Of a stretch of 64,000 bases of DNA, positions 44,887-53,689 are shown piece after piece. The notes beneath the pieces were generated by a model. That model was not told the DNA's origin. It searched no databases and saw only the letters and a list, made by a program, of their open reading frames with translations. The position numbers and the translations under genes are program-made. The first letter of the stretch is position 1. Each line of letters starts with the position of its first letter. Source of the stretch: Lachnoclostridium sp. (GTDB taxonomy: Bacteria > Bacillota > Clostridia > Lachnospirales > Lachnospiraceae); assembly GCA_021770065.1 (NCBI GenBank), contig JAETRR010000008.1, positions 1 to 64,000 on the forward strand. Reading direction: 5' to 3'.

Positions 44887-45525
44887 CTATTTACCATTGT
44901 TTCCCCGGAAAACTTCCATCGTAGCCACATTTTCACCCTGTATTCCTTCCCGTTTCAGTACCTTACCTATCGTCTGGAAAACAATCTTCCAGTCTCCCAA
45001 AAAGGTAATTCCATTCACATACTCCACATCCAGCTCAAATTTTTCCTCCCAGGATACTGCATTGCGTCCATGCACCTGCGCTAATCCCGATAATCCGGGG
45101 CGTACCTCATGCCGCCTGTGCTGCTTTGCATTGTATAAAGGAAGATACTGGATCAGCAAAGGCCTTGGACCAATCACGGCCATGTCTCCCCGCAGGATAT
45201 TCCACAGCTCCGGAAGCTCGTCCAGCGACGTTGCCCGAAGCCACTTCCCAAATTTTGTTAAACGCATTTCGTCCGGCAGCAGCTCTCCCTCTTCATCCCT
45301 CTCGTCCGTCATGGTGCGGAATTTGCAGAGTGAAAATATCTTTTCATTCAAGCCCGGCCTCTGCTGCCTAAAAAGCACCGGACTCCCCAGTTTGATCCGG
45401 ACACAGGCTGCCACCATCAGAATCACCGGACTTAAAATGAGAATTGCTGCCGCCGCACATAAAAAGTCCTGGGGCCGCTTTACATATCTTTCATAAAATC
45501 CCTGTTTATGTCTCTCTCCTGCCAT
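44887..45525 (-). CDS. pglC: Initiating phosphoglycosyl transferase, PglC-like
   Basis: A 212-residue bacterial sugar transferase with one N-terminal reentrant membrane helix (FLCAAAAILILSPVILMVAA), KFRTM, the catalytic DE pair in ATSLDELPELWNILRGDM, VIGPRP and RPGLSGLAQVHGR. The short single-domain form fits PglC, which moves diNAcBac-1-phosphate from UDP to undecaprenyl phosphate and so starts the repeat unit. Overlaps the acetyltransferase gene by 20 bp. Confidence 0.85.
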   Translation of the reverse strand: MAGERHKQGFYERYVKRPQDFLCAAAAILILSPVILMVAACVRIKLGSPVLFRQQRPGLNEKIFSLCKFRTMTDERDEEGELLPDEMRLTKFGKWLRATSLDELPELWNILRGDMAVIGPRPLLIQYLPLYNAKQHRRHEVRPGLSGLAQVHGRNAVSWEEKFELDVEYVNGITFLGDWKIVFQTIGKVLKREGIQGENVATMEVFRGNNGK

Positions 45526-46138
45526 GGATTACTTTTTCCGCCGGAACTCCGACATAAGTTCCTTTCCTTTCAATGTCTGCAATTACCGCTGCCCCCGCTC
45601 CTACCACACATTCCTCACAGATGCTTACATTATTTACAATGCAGCTTCCTACCCCTATCCAGGATCTGTCTCCTACTGAAACGGCGCCCGATATATGGCA
45701 TCCTGGCGCCACATGGACATAATCACCGATTCTGCAGTCGTGATCTACTGTGCTTCCCGTATTTACAATAACTCCTTTTCCGAGGACGCTGGCGCTGTTG
45801 ATTACGGCATTGGCCATGACAACCGTTCCTGCTCCAAGCGTCACCATTTCCCCCAGTACTGCATTTGGGTGGACAAGCGTGGCAACCGCCGCGTCTCTTT
45901 CTATCTTTCTCTGAATTTCACTGCGAATCTTACAATTTCCGATTGCTACAATAAATTCATGGGTATCTATCCATTTTCCATATTCCTGTACACTTCCCAG
46001 AAGCCGGTACCCGGATACTCTTTTTTCCAAATCATCATCTAAAAAAGAAATCTCTGTGTAAGCTCCCAGCTTTCCTGCAATATCGGCCACAACCTTCCCA
46101 TGGCCGCTGGCTCCAATAATCATTAATCTCTTACTCAA
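45506..46138 (-). CDS. pglD: UDP-amino-sugar acetyltransferase, PglD-like
   Basis: A 210-residue protein with an N-terminal nucleotide-sugar-binding part (MIIGASGHGKVVADI) and a C-terminal left-handed beta helix of hexapeptide repeats (for example GTVVMANAVINSAS, VNTGSTVDHDC). The His in DHDCRIGDYVHVAPG is the usual catalytic base. It should acetylate UDP-4-amino-sugar to UDP-diNAcBac. Overlaps the aminotransferase gene by 8 bp. Confidence 0.85.
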   Translation of the reverse strand: MSKRLMIIGASGHGKVVADIAGKLGAYTEISFLDDDLEKRVSGYRLLGSVQEYGKWIDTHEFIVAIGNCKIRSEIQRKIERDAAVATLVHPNAVLGEMVTLGAGTVVMANAVINSASVLGKGVIVNTGSTVDHDCRIGDYVHVAPGCHISGAVSVGDRSWIGVGSCIVNNVSICEECVVGAGAAVIADIERKGTYVGVPAEKVIHGRRET

Positions 46139-47426
46139 AGCACCCTCTCACAATTTCAATAATTACATCCTGCTGCTTCTGCGTCATCTTATTATCCGAA
46201 GGCAGGCACAGCCCCCTGCGGAAAATATCAGCTCCCACATCCGGCACTTCCGTTCTCTCAATATAAGCATTTGTCTTCGCCCGTCCGTTCCCTCCTGCGG
46301 TGACAAAGCCATGGCTCCTGTACACCGGCTGCATATGCATAGGCTTCCAGATGGGCCTTCCCTCCGCATTCAAGTTACCCAGTGCCTCCAGGATCTCATC
46401 CGGGCAGGACTTGCCGCTTTCACTCTTATAGAAAAACCGGTTCTCGGATCTCACGCTCTCGCACATGGCGTCCCTGTCTATTAGCAGGCAGCTCAGCCAG
46501 AAATTCGGCCGGCTGGCAGATGCATCAAAGGGATTCATCTCCACAGGAAGATCTTTAAACCCCTCCCGGTATCTCTCATAAATCCTCTTCTTCTGTCCAA
46601 TATGCTCCGAGAGGTATCCAAACTGCCCTCTGACAACCCCTGCAATCACATTGCTCATGCGGTAGTTATATCCCAGCTCCTCATGCTGGTACCAGGGAGC
46701 CGCCTCCCGGCTCTGGGTGCTCCATTTCCGCGCCTTATCCGCGTCCTCCTGGGAATGACACAGCAGCATTCCCCCGGAAGAACCGGTAATAATCTTATTT
46801 CCGTTAAAACTGATAATGCTGTAATCCCCGAACACCCCTGTCTGCCTGCCGCGGTATGTGGCACCGAGGGATTCCGCCGCATCCTCAATCAGAAGCGCCT
46901 TGTGGGCATCGCAGACTGCCCGGATCTCCTCTATCTTCCCGGGTGTCCCGTAAAGATGCGCCATAATCACAAGCTTCACATCGGGATATAGCACAAAAGC
47001 CTGTTCCAGGGCTTCCGGCGACATGTTCCATGTATCATACTCCGTATCAATGAAAACCGGCTCTCCGCCTTCATAGACAACCGGATTCACCGTCGCGTCA
47101 AAAGTCATATCCGAACAGAATACCCGGCGTCCGTAGAGACTGCCGCCCCTGCCGAGCCCGTCCGGCGTGGATACGCCGGAGCTGCTGCCGTATAAGCGCT
47201 CTGCTGCCAGCTTCACCGCCAGATGAAGGGCCGCCGTGCCGCTGCTTAACGCCACACCGTGTTCAATACCGATATATCCGCTGAGCAGCCTCTCCAGCTC
47301 ATTGATGTTTTCGCCAACTGTGCTCATCCAGTTGGTTTCATAGGCTTCGAGCATATATTTTTTCTCGTCCCCGTGCATGGTCGGCGATGAAAGCCAGACC
47401 TTTTCCGGAAATCTCTCAATTACCAT
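46131..47426 (-). CDS. pglE: UDP-4-keto-sugar aminotransferase, PglE-like
   Basis: A 431-residue DegT-family PLP enzyme with MHGDEKKYMLEAYETNWMS and NELERLLSGYIG at the N-terminus, ALSSGTAALHLAVKLA, IEDAAESLGATYRG and the PLP Lys in ISFNGNKIITGSSGGM. These are close to PglE/LegC-type enzymes that aminate the 4-keto sugar made by PglF. It directly precedes pglD. First gene after loaP, 62 bp behind a terminator-like hairpin. Confidence 0.85.
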   Translation of the reverse strand: MVIERFPEKVWLSSPTMHGDEKKYMLEAYETNWMSTVGENINELERLLSGYIGIEHGVALSSGTAALHLAVKLAAERLYGSSSGVSTPDGLGRGGSLYGRRVFCSDMTFDATVNPVVYEGGEPVFIDTEYDTWNMSPEALEQAFVLYPDVKLVIMAHLYGTPGKIEEIRAVCDAHKALLIEDAAESLGATYRGRQTGVFGDYSIISFNGNKIITGSSGGMLLCHSQEDADKARKWSTQSREAAPWYQHEELGYNYRMSNVIAGVVRGQFGYLSEHIGQKKRIYERYREGFKDLPVEMNPFDASASRPNFWLSCLLIDRDAMCESVRSENRFFYKSESGKSCPDEILEALGNLNAEGRPIWKPMHMQPVYRSHGFVTAGGNGRAKTNAYIERTEVPDVGADIFRRGLCLPSDNKMTQKQQDVIIEIVRGCFE

Positions 47427-47439
47427 AGCAATTCCATCC

Positions 47440-47482
47440 CTCTATTTTTACCCTGTATAAAAGAGCCTGCTGCAAAAACAAC
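47440..47482 (-). terminator. Hairpin between loaP and the biosynthetic genes
   Basis: On the minus strand GAGGGTCTGTTG pairs with CAGCAGGCTC around a T-rich loop, then TTTTAT follows. The stem has gaps and wobble pairs. It is a plausible weak terminator that a LoaP-type processive antiterminator would let polymerase pass, or part of the RNA signal LoaP needs. Confidence 0.45.
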
Positions 47483-47488
47483 AGACCC

Positions 47489-47995
47489 TCATTTCTTCTC
47501 CACAATCTCCAGCCCCACCTGCGCATTCAGAACTCTCCCGAACATGGGAATCTCCAGATAAGCCTTCCGCTTATGCCTGTCAATCCTCCGGATCGTCCCT
47601 TCCATACCCTTAAGCGGCCCTTTAAGCACAATAACCTGTGTTCCCACAATATACCCTTCTGAGAACTTTACAATCCGTTCCCTTCCGGCCAGCACTTCCA
47701 CAATCTCAATATCCTCTTTCGTCATAGGAGTCCACTTCTCTCCTACCCCGAGGATCTTTGTCAGCTCCGGAATATGCTTCAGAGACTGATACAGCTCCTC
47801 CACTTGATCACTGATGACAAAAATATAGCCTGGAAACAGAATGGCCTGCTCCTGCCGCCATTGTCCCAGGTACTTTCGTCTGTGCTCATATCTTGGGGAA
47901 AAGCACTCCTTCAGATATTTCTGCACCCCGTATTTTTTTATCATTGCCAGGATCTGCTCCTCTTTTCCTGTTGCAACCTGTATTACATACCACAT
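47489..47995 (-). CDS. loaP: LoaP-type NusG paralogue (transcription antiterminator)
   Basis: A 168-residue protein with a NusG N-terminal domain (WYVIQVATGKEEQILAMI, then LFPGYIFV and the IPELTKILG segment) and a C-terminal KOW domain (VIVLKGPLKGMEGTIRRID). The length and sequence fit LoaP, a specialised NusG paralogue that promotes read-through of terminators in long polysaccharide or antibiotic operons of Firmicutes. It sits ahead of about 25 kb of co-directional biosynthetic genes, which fits. Start supported by AAGGAAAGAG. No sign of being the housekeeping NusG. Confidence 0.85.
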   Translation of the reverse strand: MWYVIQVATGKEEQILAMIKKYGVQKYLKECFSPRYEHRRKYLGQWRQEQAILFPGYIFVISDQVEELYQSLKHIPELTKILGVGEKWTPMTKEDIEIVEVLAGRERIVKFSEGYIVGTQVIVLKGPLKGMEGTIRRIDRHKRKAYLEIPMFGRVLNAQVGLEIVEKK

Positions 47996-48427
47996 AGCGT
48001 ACTCTTTCCTTATATATGAAGTTCATCAGCTCAGTACCTTTGATATCCGTACCGGCAGTTGTTCATAGTAAAAATGAGTATGCTTCGCCACTTCGCACTT
48101 TCGTCCGAATTAAATCTTGTACACAGCTATATCCACCCTCTTTCAAAACGCGGCGAAGCGACGATTTTGAAATCCGGCTTTTAAATATTCTATAGTTAAC
48201 TCATATATAAAAAATAATTAGGTTCCTAATTCCGAACCTTCCTTATTTTCATATGCATCAGCCATCTTCTTCCTGTCCGAACGAACCTGCCTTGCGCCGG
48301 TGTATCCGTTCTCACCAAAAGCCTGGCTCTTTTAACAGATATTGTCACAGGAGAGAAAACCCCTGTGACATGCTGCTGTCCACAGGCCGGATATCCACCG
48401 GTGAACAGCAGCGAATCTTCTTACAAT
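47996..48427 (-). promoter_or_regulatory. Leader region between chain-length gene and loaP
   Basis: This 432-bp gap contains no gene but several exact stems. In minus-strand order they are CTGCTGT/ACAGCAG (48411-48405 with 48379-48373) enclosing CCGG/CCGG; TGTCACAGG/CCTGTGACA (48370-48362 with 48351-48343); the terminator at 48205-48239; and TTTCAAAA/TTTTGAAA around 48145-48175 enclosing GCGAAGC. A promoter for loaP must lie after the terminator; TTGAAA, 17 nt, TGTACA is a weak candidate. The hairpins are candidates for the RNA signal recognised by LoaP. Confidence 0.5.
48205..48239 (-). terminator. Intrinsic terminator after chain-length gene
   Basis: On the minus strand AGGTTC (48239-48234) and GAACCT (48225-48220) enclose an 8-nt loop, followed by AATTA and six T. 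The stem is short, so it may be a regulated terminator. Confidence 0.65.
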
Positions 48428-49924
48428 TTAAACCACAACCGTCCCCAGAACCGGAATCTCTCTTCCGGCAGCCAGCTCCCGTTCCTTCTTAACCAGCTTG
48501 GAATAGGACACGCCCTTTCTCTCCAGAAATACCACCGCATCATATCCATCCAGCTCTTCCAATGCCGCAGCGTCAAATACAATCTGTCTGTAATCCGAGA
48601 ATGTAACCTCCCTCATATGCTCCTTCAGGCAGTTACAGAACTCTGTAACATCTTCCTTGGCTATTGTACCAGTAAGCATGATTTTTTTCAAGCCCTCTTT
48701 TTGCGCTGCGGCTCCCTTAAGGCTTGCCGCCGCAATCCGCATCTGCTCATCCCTGGAGATATTGGCATAGGCACCTTCCTCCAGATGATAAAGCCAGGTA
48801 TCGATAAAACCGAATATCTTTTTCTTCCCTGCCGGAGCTTTTACCTCTCCTAAAAGCTGCATTCCAAACTCTTCCCGGAATGCTTCCGTGCTCTGAAGTT
48901 TCCCGCTCATCAGATAAATAAGAATCAGAAGAAATGCTGCCAGAAACGCTCCCAGCACCAGACCTACAATGGCAAACTTCACGCCTGCAGATACCGGATT
49001 TGCCAGAACGATCTCCTCCTCGACGGTGATCATCTCCCCCTCTTCATCAAGCACAGTCTGAAGGCCTTTTTTCAAAGTCTGCAGATTAGTAAGAAGCGTT
49101 GTATAAGAAGCCAGTGTATCTGTCTGGTATTTCTGAAGATTATCGCTGGCCTTTTCTGACTGTACAGAAGCCAGGAGCTCCACACTGTGCCCGGCTATCT
49201 CTTTCTGAAGCTGGCTGCTGTAAGCCTTAACTGCTTTCTCAATCTGACCTAAATATTCCTTGCACACATCCTCACTGGATCCTGCTGCCTGCACCTGAAA
49301 AATCACCTGCTCGGGCATGGCCACCTGTACCTCAAGAATGCCGCCTCCCTGCTCTGCCTGGAAATTTGTAGTGCTTGTAGACCGGTACTTATCCTTTCCG
49401 TCACAGTCGAAAGATAGGAGATACTGCAGCTCCGCCCTGGAAATGCCCGCATCAATGCCGTAAAGCTGCTCTGCAAGCCTTCCGTCCCTCACGTAAGACT
49501 CGTATGCAGAAACCAGGTTCTCTAAAGCATTTGCTCCCTGTTCATCCTCCACATTCAGATAAAAACTCACGGTTGCCGTCTGAAGGTGATGGGCATCCAG
49601 CTGCATGATTACGGAATCTTTCAGAAAAGCATCCTGCTTTTCCAGTTCCTGTTCACTGTTGGCAATAATCTGCTCATAATATGCAACATTTGGATTTTTT
49701 ACGGGTCCCTCTTCTTTCGGCTCTTCTTCCCCATTCTCCTTCTCAAGAAGGGCCTCCTGCTGCCTGAGCTGATTGCCCTTTACCGTGGACATATACTTAT
49801 ATCCCCCCGCGGCCACAGCAACAATGAGCATGGATATCACAATCCATCTCCACTTTTTCAGACAGTAAAACATCAGTTCCACCAGACTGATCTCTTTTTC
49901 ATAAGTTTCCTGGTACTCATTCAT
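48428..49924 (-). CDS. Wzz-like polysaccharide co-polymerase with degenerate kinase-like tail
   Basis: A 498-residue chain-length protein: N-terminal Wzz domain with one membrane helix (WIVISMLIVAVAAGGYKYM, about 27-46), a long outside coiled part, and a second helix near 320-340 (FAIVGLVLGAFLAAFLLILIYL). The C-terminal 150 residues look like a bacterial tyrosine kinase fold, but the position of Walker A reads KIMLTGTIAKEDVTEF with no GKS/T, and the strand IVFDAAALEE replaces the usual DxPP. It should control chain length with the Wzy protein. No separate BY-kinase is seen nearby. Start follows AAAAGGGG. Confidence 0.8.
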   Translation of the reverse strand: MNEYQETYEKEISLVELMFYCLKKWRWIVISMLIVAVAAGGYKYMSTVKGNQLRQQEALLEKENGEEEPKEEGPVKNPNVAYYEQIIANSEQELEKQDAFLKDSVIMQLDAHHLQTATVSFYLNVEDEQGANALENLVSAYESYVRDGRLAEQLYGIDAGISRAELQYLLSFDCDGKDKYRSTSTTNFQAEQGGGILEVQVAMPEQVIFQVQAAGSSEDVCKEYLGQIEKAVKAYSSQLQKEIAGHSVELLASVQSEKASDNLQKYQTDTLASYTTLLTNLQTLKKGLQTVLDEEGEMITVEEEIVLANPVSAGVKFAIVGLVLGAFLAAFLLILIYLMSGKLQSTEAFREEFGMQLLGEVKAPAGKKKIFGFIDTWLYHLEEGAYANISRDEQMRIAAASLKGAAAQKEGLKKIMLTGTIAKEDVTEFCNCLKEHMREVTFSDYRQIVFDAAALEELDGYDAVVFLERKGVSYSKLVKKERELAAGREIPVLGTVVV

Positions 49925-50036
49925 TGGATATCTTTTCCCCTTTTCTTTATTTTTATCGATTTATATTGTAAAATTATTACTGCTCACATTAATCAGCTCT
50001 TCCGCTGTTGTGAAACCAATGCAGGATTGCAGCAGA

Positions 50037-51905
50037 TTAATTGCTTTTTATCACATAAGTAGGCACAATTTCCTGAACCTTCCTTCGAATGCCCTCCGAA
50101 TCTTCATTTGCAATTCTCTGTAATTCCTCCAGCTGCCTTAAAAACCGCTTTTCATCCATCTCGATAGGCTTTCCGATATGGATGAGCCTATTTTCCGTCT
50201 CTTGAAGCCCTTCCTCACTCATCAGGAGCTCTTCATACAGCTTCTCGCCCGGGCGCAGGCCTGTAAATTCAATATCTATGTCTTCATATGGCTTAAATCC
50301 GGACAAGCGAATCAGATTCTTGGCAAGATCCACGATTTTTACCGGCTCGCCCATATCCAGCACAAAGATCTCGCCGCCCTTCGCCAGTGCTCCGGCCTGA
50401 AGCACAAGGGAAACCGCCTCCGGAATCGTCATAAAATACCGGATAATATCGGGATGGGTTACCGTTACCGGCCCTCCCTGTTCAATCTGCTTCTTGAAAA
50501 GCGGAATCACGCTCCCGTTGCTCCCCAGTACATTGCCGAAACGCACTGCCACAAAATCTGTCTTTGAACAATTATTCATCGTCTGAATAATCATTTCGCA
50601 GATCCGCTTGGAAGCTCCCATTATATTCGTAGGGTTCACGGCCTTATCTGTAGAAATAAGCACAAACCTCTTTGTTCCGTATTTATCTGCGGCTTTTGCT
50701 GTCTTATAAGTTCCGAACACATTATTTTTGATAGCTTCGTTCGGGCTGTCCTCCATCAGAGGCACATGCTTATGGGCTGCCGCATGGTACACAATATCCG
50801 GCCGGTAGGTCTTGAAAATACTGTCCATCCGATGGGTATTCCGCACAGATGCAATCAGAACCGCCAGATCCAGATCCGGATAATTATGCTTTAACTCCTG
50901 CTGGATATCATAAGCATTATTCTCATAGATATCTACAATGATCAGACGCCGGGGAGTGTGCGCCGCTATCTGTCTGCACAGTTCGCTTCCGATAGAACCG
51001 CCTCCGCCTGTGACCAGAACCACCTTGCCGGAAACATACTCCATAATCTTGTCCAACTGTATTTTAATCGGTTCTCTTCCCAGCAGATCTTCAATCTCCA
51101 CCTTGCGCAGCTTGGACACGCTCACTTCACCTTTAATCATCTGATAAAGGCCCGGCAGCACCTTCAGATCACAGCCTGTCTCCTTGCAGATATTCAGAAC
51201 CTCTTTTACTTCCGGCTGAGGGACGGAAGGCATAGCCACAATAATCTCATCTATTTTCAGTTCATAAGCCAGACGGCAGATATCCTCCCGGCCGCCCATT
51301 ATCTTAATTCCGCGGATATATTTTCCGTGCTTGGCCGCATTGTCGTCAATCACACAGCAGACACACTGATCCAGATAGCGGCTGTTCTGCAGTTCCTTGA
51401 TAATCATGGCCCCGGCCTCGCCGCCGCCGATGATCATTGTCCGCTTTCTGGCATCCTGCCGTTCCCCCATTCTCCGCTCCTGGAGCATACGGAGAATCCG
51501 GTACATAAAACGTACCGTTCCGATTCCCACAATCAGAAGTACGTATTTCATCAGATAATAGCTCACAGGCATACGCATTCCCAGGAAAGCCATAAGTACA
51601 ATCTGTATAAAAATGCTTGCTGAGCAGGCTCCTATCACATTTAAAAGCTCCGTTGTGCTGGCAAACCGCCACACGCTCCGGTACAGCTTGAACAGAACAA
51701 ACAGCAATATAGTAATGATCAGATTCGCAGCCAGATACTTGATCTCAAAATCTACGTACCGCATCTCCATATTGCTGAAGCGGAAATCATATCGAATATA
51801 CAAAGCCAGAAACCCGGATATTGTGATTAGTAAGATATCTACAAGCACCAGCAGCGCAATCCGGTTCCTCGGCGCGTTCTTCTCTACAAAATCTTCCAGA
51901 TTCAT
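50037..51905 (-). CDS. pglF: UDP-GlcNAc 4,6-dehydratase, PglF/EpsC-like
   Basis: About 622 residues: four N-terminal membrane helices, a CoA-binding-like Rossmann domain (IIGGGEAGAMIIKEL), then the SDR domain with VTGGGGSIGSELCRQ and the catalytic stretch STDKAVNPTNIMGASKR. It makes UDP-4-keto-6-deoxy-GlcNAc, the first step to UDP-diNAcBac. The ATG at 51905 has GAGGGG upstream; 22 extra codons in the longest frame have no site. It heads the locus behind a good promoter and is divergent from the Spo0A-C gene. Confidence 0.85.
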   Translation of the reverse strand: MNLEDFVEKNAPRNRIALLVLVDILLITISGFLALYIRYDFRFSNMEMRYVDFEIKYLAANLIITILLFVLFKLYRSVWRFASTTELLNVIGACSASIFIQIVLMAFLGMRMPVSYYLMKYVLLIVGIGTVRFMYRILRMLQERRMGERQDARKRTMIIGGGEAGAMIIKELQNSRYLDQCVCCVIDDNAAKHGKYIRGIKIMGGREDICRLAYELKIDEIIVAMPSVPQPEVKEVLNICKETGCDLKVLPGLYQMIKGEVSVSKLRKVEIEDLLGREPIKIQLDKIMEYVSGKVVLVTGGGGSIGSELCRQIAAHTPRRLIIVDIYENNAYDIQQELKHNYPDLDLAVLIASVRNTHRMDSIFKTYRPDIVYHAAAHKHVPLMEDSPNEAIKNNVFGTYKTAKAADKYGTKRFVLISTDKAVNPTNIMGASKRICEMIIQTMNNCSKTDFVAVRFGNVLGSNGSVIPLFKKQIEQGGPVTVTHPDIIRYFMTIPEAVSLVLQAGALAKGGEIFVLDMGEPVKIVDLAKNLIRLSGFKPYEDIDIEFTGLRPGEKLYEELLMSEEGLQETENRLIHIGKPIEMDEKRFLRQLEELQRIANEDSEGIRRKVQEIVPTYVIKSN

Positions 51906-51942
51906 ATACACCCCTCTTTTGCATTTATGCATATTCGAGCCT

Positions 51943-51971
51943 ATTATACACCAGTATTGTCCTCGTGGCAA
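51943..51971 (-). promoter_or_regulatory. Sigma-A promoter of capsule locus
   Basis: On the minus strand TTGCCA (51971-51966), 17 nt, TATAAT (51948-51943). Transcription would start about 30 nt before the start codon at 51905. The spacer contains CGAGGACAA, part of the island boxes, but as a single copy and at another position. Confidence 0.75.
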
Positions 51972-52106
51972 ACTTTATTTATGCCTGTTTCAAAAAAGAT
52001 CCCTAAAAATTTTTATTTCCTTTCAAAAAATGTTACGAAATTCACCTCCTTGATCGTATTCATTTATACAATTCAAAAACGAAAAATGTATAAGGAGGGT
52101 TTCAGC

Positions 52107-52439
52107 ATGAACAAAAAAATTCAAGCTATTTTGCACTCGGCAGGAATATTCCGCCATTACTATGGATATAGTTATTTCCAGGATGCTGTCCTCCTGGCAG
52201 TAGAATGTCCGGACAGGCTGCAAAGTATCCGGAAAGAAATCTATCTTCCGATTGCCCAGAAGCATCATACCACCGTCGCCAATGTTGAAAGAAATCTCCG
52301 CACAGTCCGTGATGCTCTTATAAAAAACGGCGGATTGGAAACTCTGGAAGCCATGATGGGATGTCCGCTGCCCTGCGGCAAGAAACCTTATCCAAAGGAT
52401 CTCATCTGCATCTTTGTAGGATATTTAAGTGAACAGTAA
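52107..52439 (+). CDS. Stand-alone Spo0A C-terminal DNA-binding domain protein
   Basis: A 110-residue protein that consists almost only of a Spo0A_C helix-turn-helix domain: HYYGYSYFQDAVLLAV, then KEIYLPIAQKHHTTVANVERNLRTVRDA matches the Spo0A recognition region (YPSIAKKY...VERAIRHA). It has no receiver domain, so it is not controlled by phosphorylation of its own. The ATG at 52107 follows AAGGAGGG; the longer frame upstream has no site. It is divergent from the capsule promoter with 201 bp between, so a regulator of the capsule locus is a natural guess. No 0A-box was found in the gap. Confidence 0.8.
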   Translation: MNKKIQAILHSAGIFRHYYGYSYFQDAVLLAVECPDRLQSIRKEIYLPIAQKHHTTVANVERNLRTVRDALIKNGGLETLEAMMGCPLPCGKKPYPKDLICIFVGYLSEQ

Positions 52440-52530
52440 TGCAGACTGCCCAGAAAAACAGTCAACAGGAAGTGAAAAATAAAACAGAATACTTTTCCGG
52501 CATCCGCAAACTGTACAGCCATGGATACAC

Positions 52531-52553
52531 AAAAAGGCTTCTGCCTTATTTTT
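52531..52553. terminator. Bidirectional terminator
   Basis: AAGGC (52534-52538), TTCT loop, GCCTT (52543-52547), flanked by A-run and T-run on both strands. Serves the Spo0A-C gene and the converging SGNH gene. Confidence 0.7.
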
Positions 52554-52589
52554 CTCCCTCCTGGCACTCTGATGCCTAAAAAGCAGAAA

Positions 52590-53660
52590 TCAATCCGGCA
52601 TAAATAAAGACTCATAATCATAGGCCGTATAAAATTCAGATATCCTCTCATAGTATTCCCGGTAATTCTCCTTTGTAAGCAGATGCTCTTTCTGCTTCAT
52701 CCACCTGAGAATCTGAGAATTGATCTCCTCGCCGTAATGAATCTCATCCTTATAATTATCCAGATCACAAATCATATCAAAAAGATCCGAAAAAGCAAAC
52801 AGATAAATATTGTCATACTCCACCAGCAGCCGTGCAGCCTCCTCCTCAATAGCAAGCTGTTTCTTAAGCTCTCCTGTCTGATTCAGATTATCCCAGTAAT
52901 AAATGCTGTATGGCGTAAAAAACAGATAAAAATCTATCTCCGGGTGCTCCTCTGCCAGATTCGTCACATTCAGTGTGAGATTTTCCCGAAGCTTCTCAAA
53001 ATCCGCATCCGTCACCTCCTGCACCTCATCTGTCCTGTCCGCCCTGTGATACACTGCATCCACTGCATCCTTCCCAAAGGAAAAAGCATGCATCCAGTTG
53101 CCGTAAACATCAAAATCCGTACTTTCCTGCCCGGAACACGTGAATCCGAAAACATCCTTTACATTATGTAACAGCACATCTTTATTCAGAACATAGTAAA
53201 CATCATTGTACAATACATCATCATACAAATAGTCCGGATAGGACTCCCTGTCATACCCGGTCTCATCCGCATCCTCCAGAAGCCACAGCTTGTCAAGCCC
53301 CCGCACAACAAGCCTTATATCCGGATTGGCTTCCACCGCCTTCTCAAGATTATCATTAATCTCTTTATACATAGCTCCCGGAAAAGATACTTTCACGGAA
53401 TGTACGCCGAACAGTTCGTCCAGTTCAGAAGTCTTAAAGTTCAGCGTCATGGAGGTTCCCGTAATCACAGCGTCATAATCAAAGTGCTTCACAATCCCGT
53501 CATTCTGATATCTTTCGTTATTCAAAGGATAAGAAAGGCATTTGAGGGGCTTATGATAATGAAAAAACGGATCCACCAGCGCCGTCAGCGCCGCTGTTCC
53601 GGCCAGGCAGACGCCCAGAAGAACCAGTAAAGTTATTCCCCATTTTTTATCCGCATCCAA
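52590..53660 (-). CDS. SGNH-type acyltransferase partner of MBOAT protein
   Basis: A 356-residue protein with an N-terminal membrane helix (WGITLLVLLGVCLAGTAALTAL) and an outside domain. AVITGTSMTLNF gives the nucleophile Ser (GTSM), and DEIHYGEEIN near the end gives the Asp-x-x-His pair of SGNH/AlgJ/DltD-like enzymes. With the MBOAT gene 96 bp upstream it forms a pair like AlgI-AlgJ or PatA/B, in which the MBOAT moves an acyl group through the membrane and the SGNH protein puts it on a polymer. The capsule made nearby is a possible target. Confidence 0.7.
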   Translation of the reverse strand: MDADKKWGITLLVLLGVCLAGTAALTALVDPFFHYHKPLKCLSYPLNNERYQNDGIVKHFDYDAVITGTSMTLNFKTSELDELFGVHSVKVSFPGAMYKEINDNLEKAVEANPDIRLVVRGLDKLWLLEDADETGYDRESYPDYLYDDVLYNDVYYVLNKDVLLHNVKDVFGFTCSGQESTDFDVYGNWMHAFSFGKDAVDAVYHRADRTDEVQEVTDADFEKLRENLTLNVTNLAEEHPEIDFYLFFTPYSIYYWDNLNQTGELKKQLAIEEEAARLLVEYDNIYLFAFSDLFDMICDLDNYKDEIHYGEEINSQILRWMKQKEHLLTKENYREYYERISEFYTAYDYESLFMPD

Positions 53661-53689
53661 AGCATTTCCTCCTAATTATAGTCGCTGCG

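Noticed and set aside
51949-51965. CGAGGACAA in the capsule promoter as a fifth copy of the island element
   Set aside because: Only one box is present, it is inside the -35/-10 spacer, and a normal -35 exists; probably chance.
51906-52106. 0A-box in the gap between the Spo0A-C gene and pglF
   Set aside because: No TGTCGAA-type site was found on either strand.
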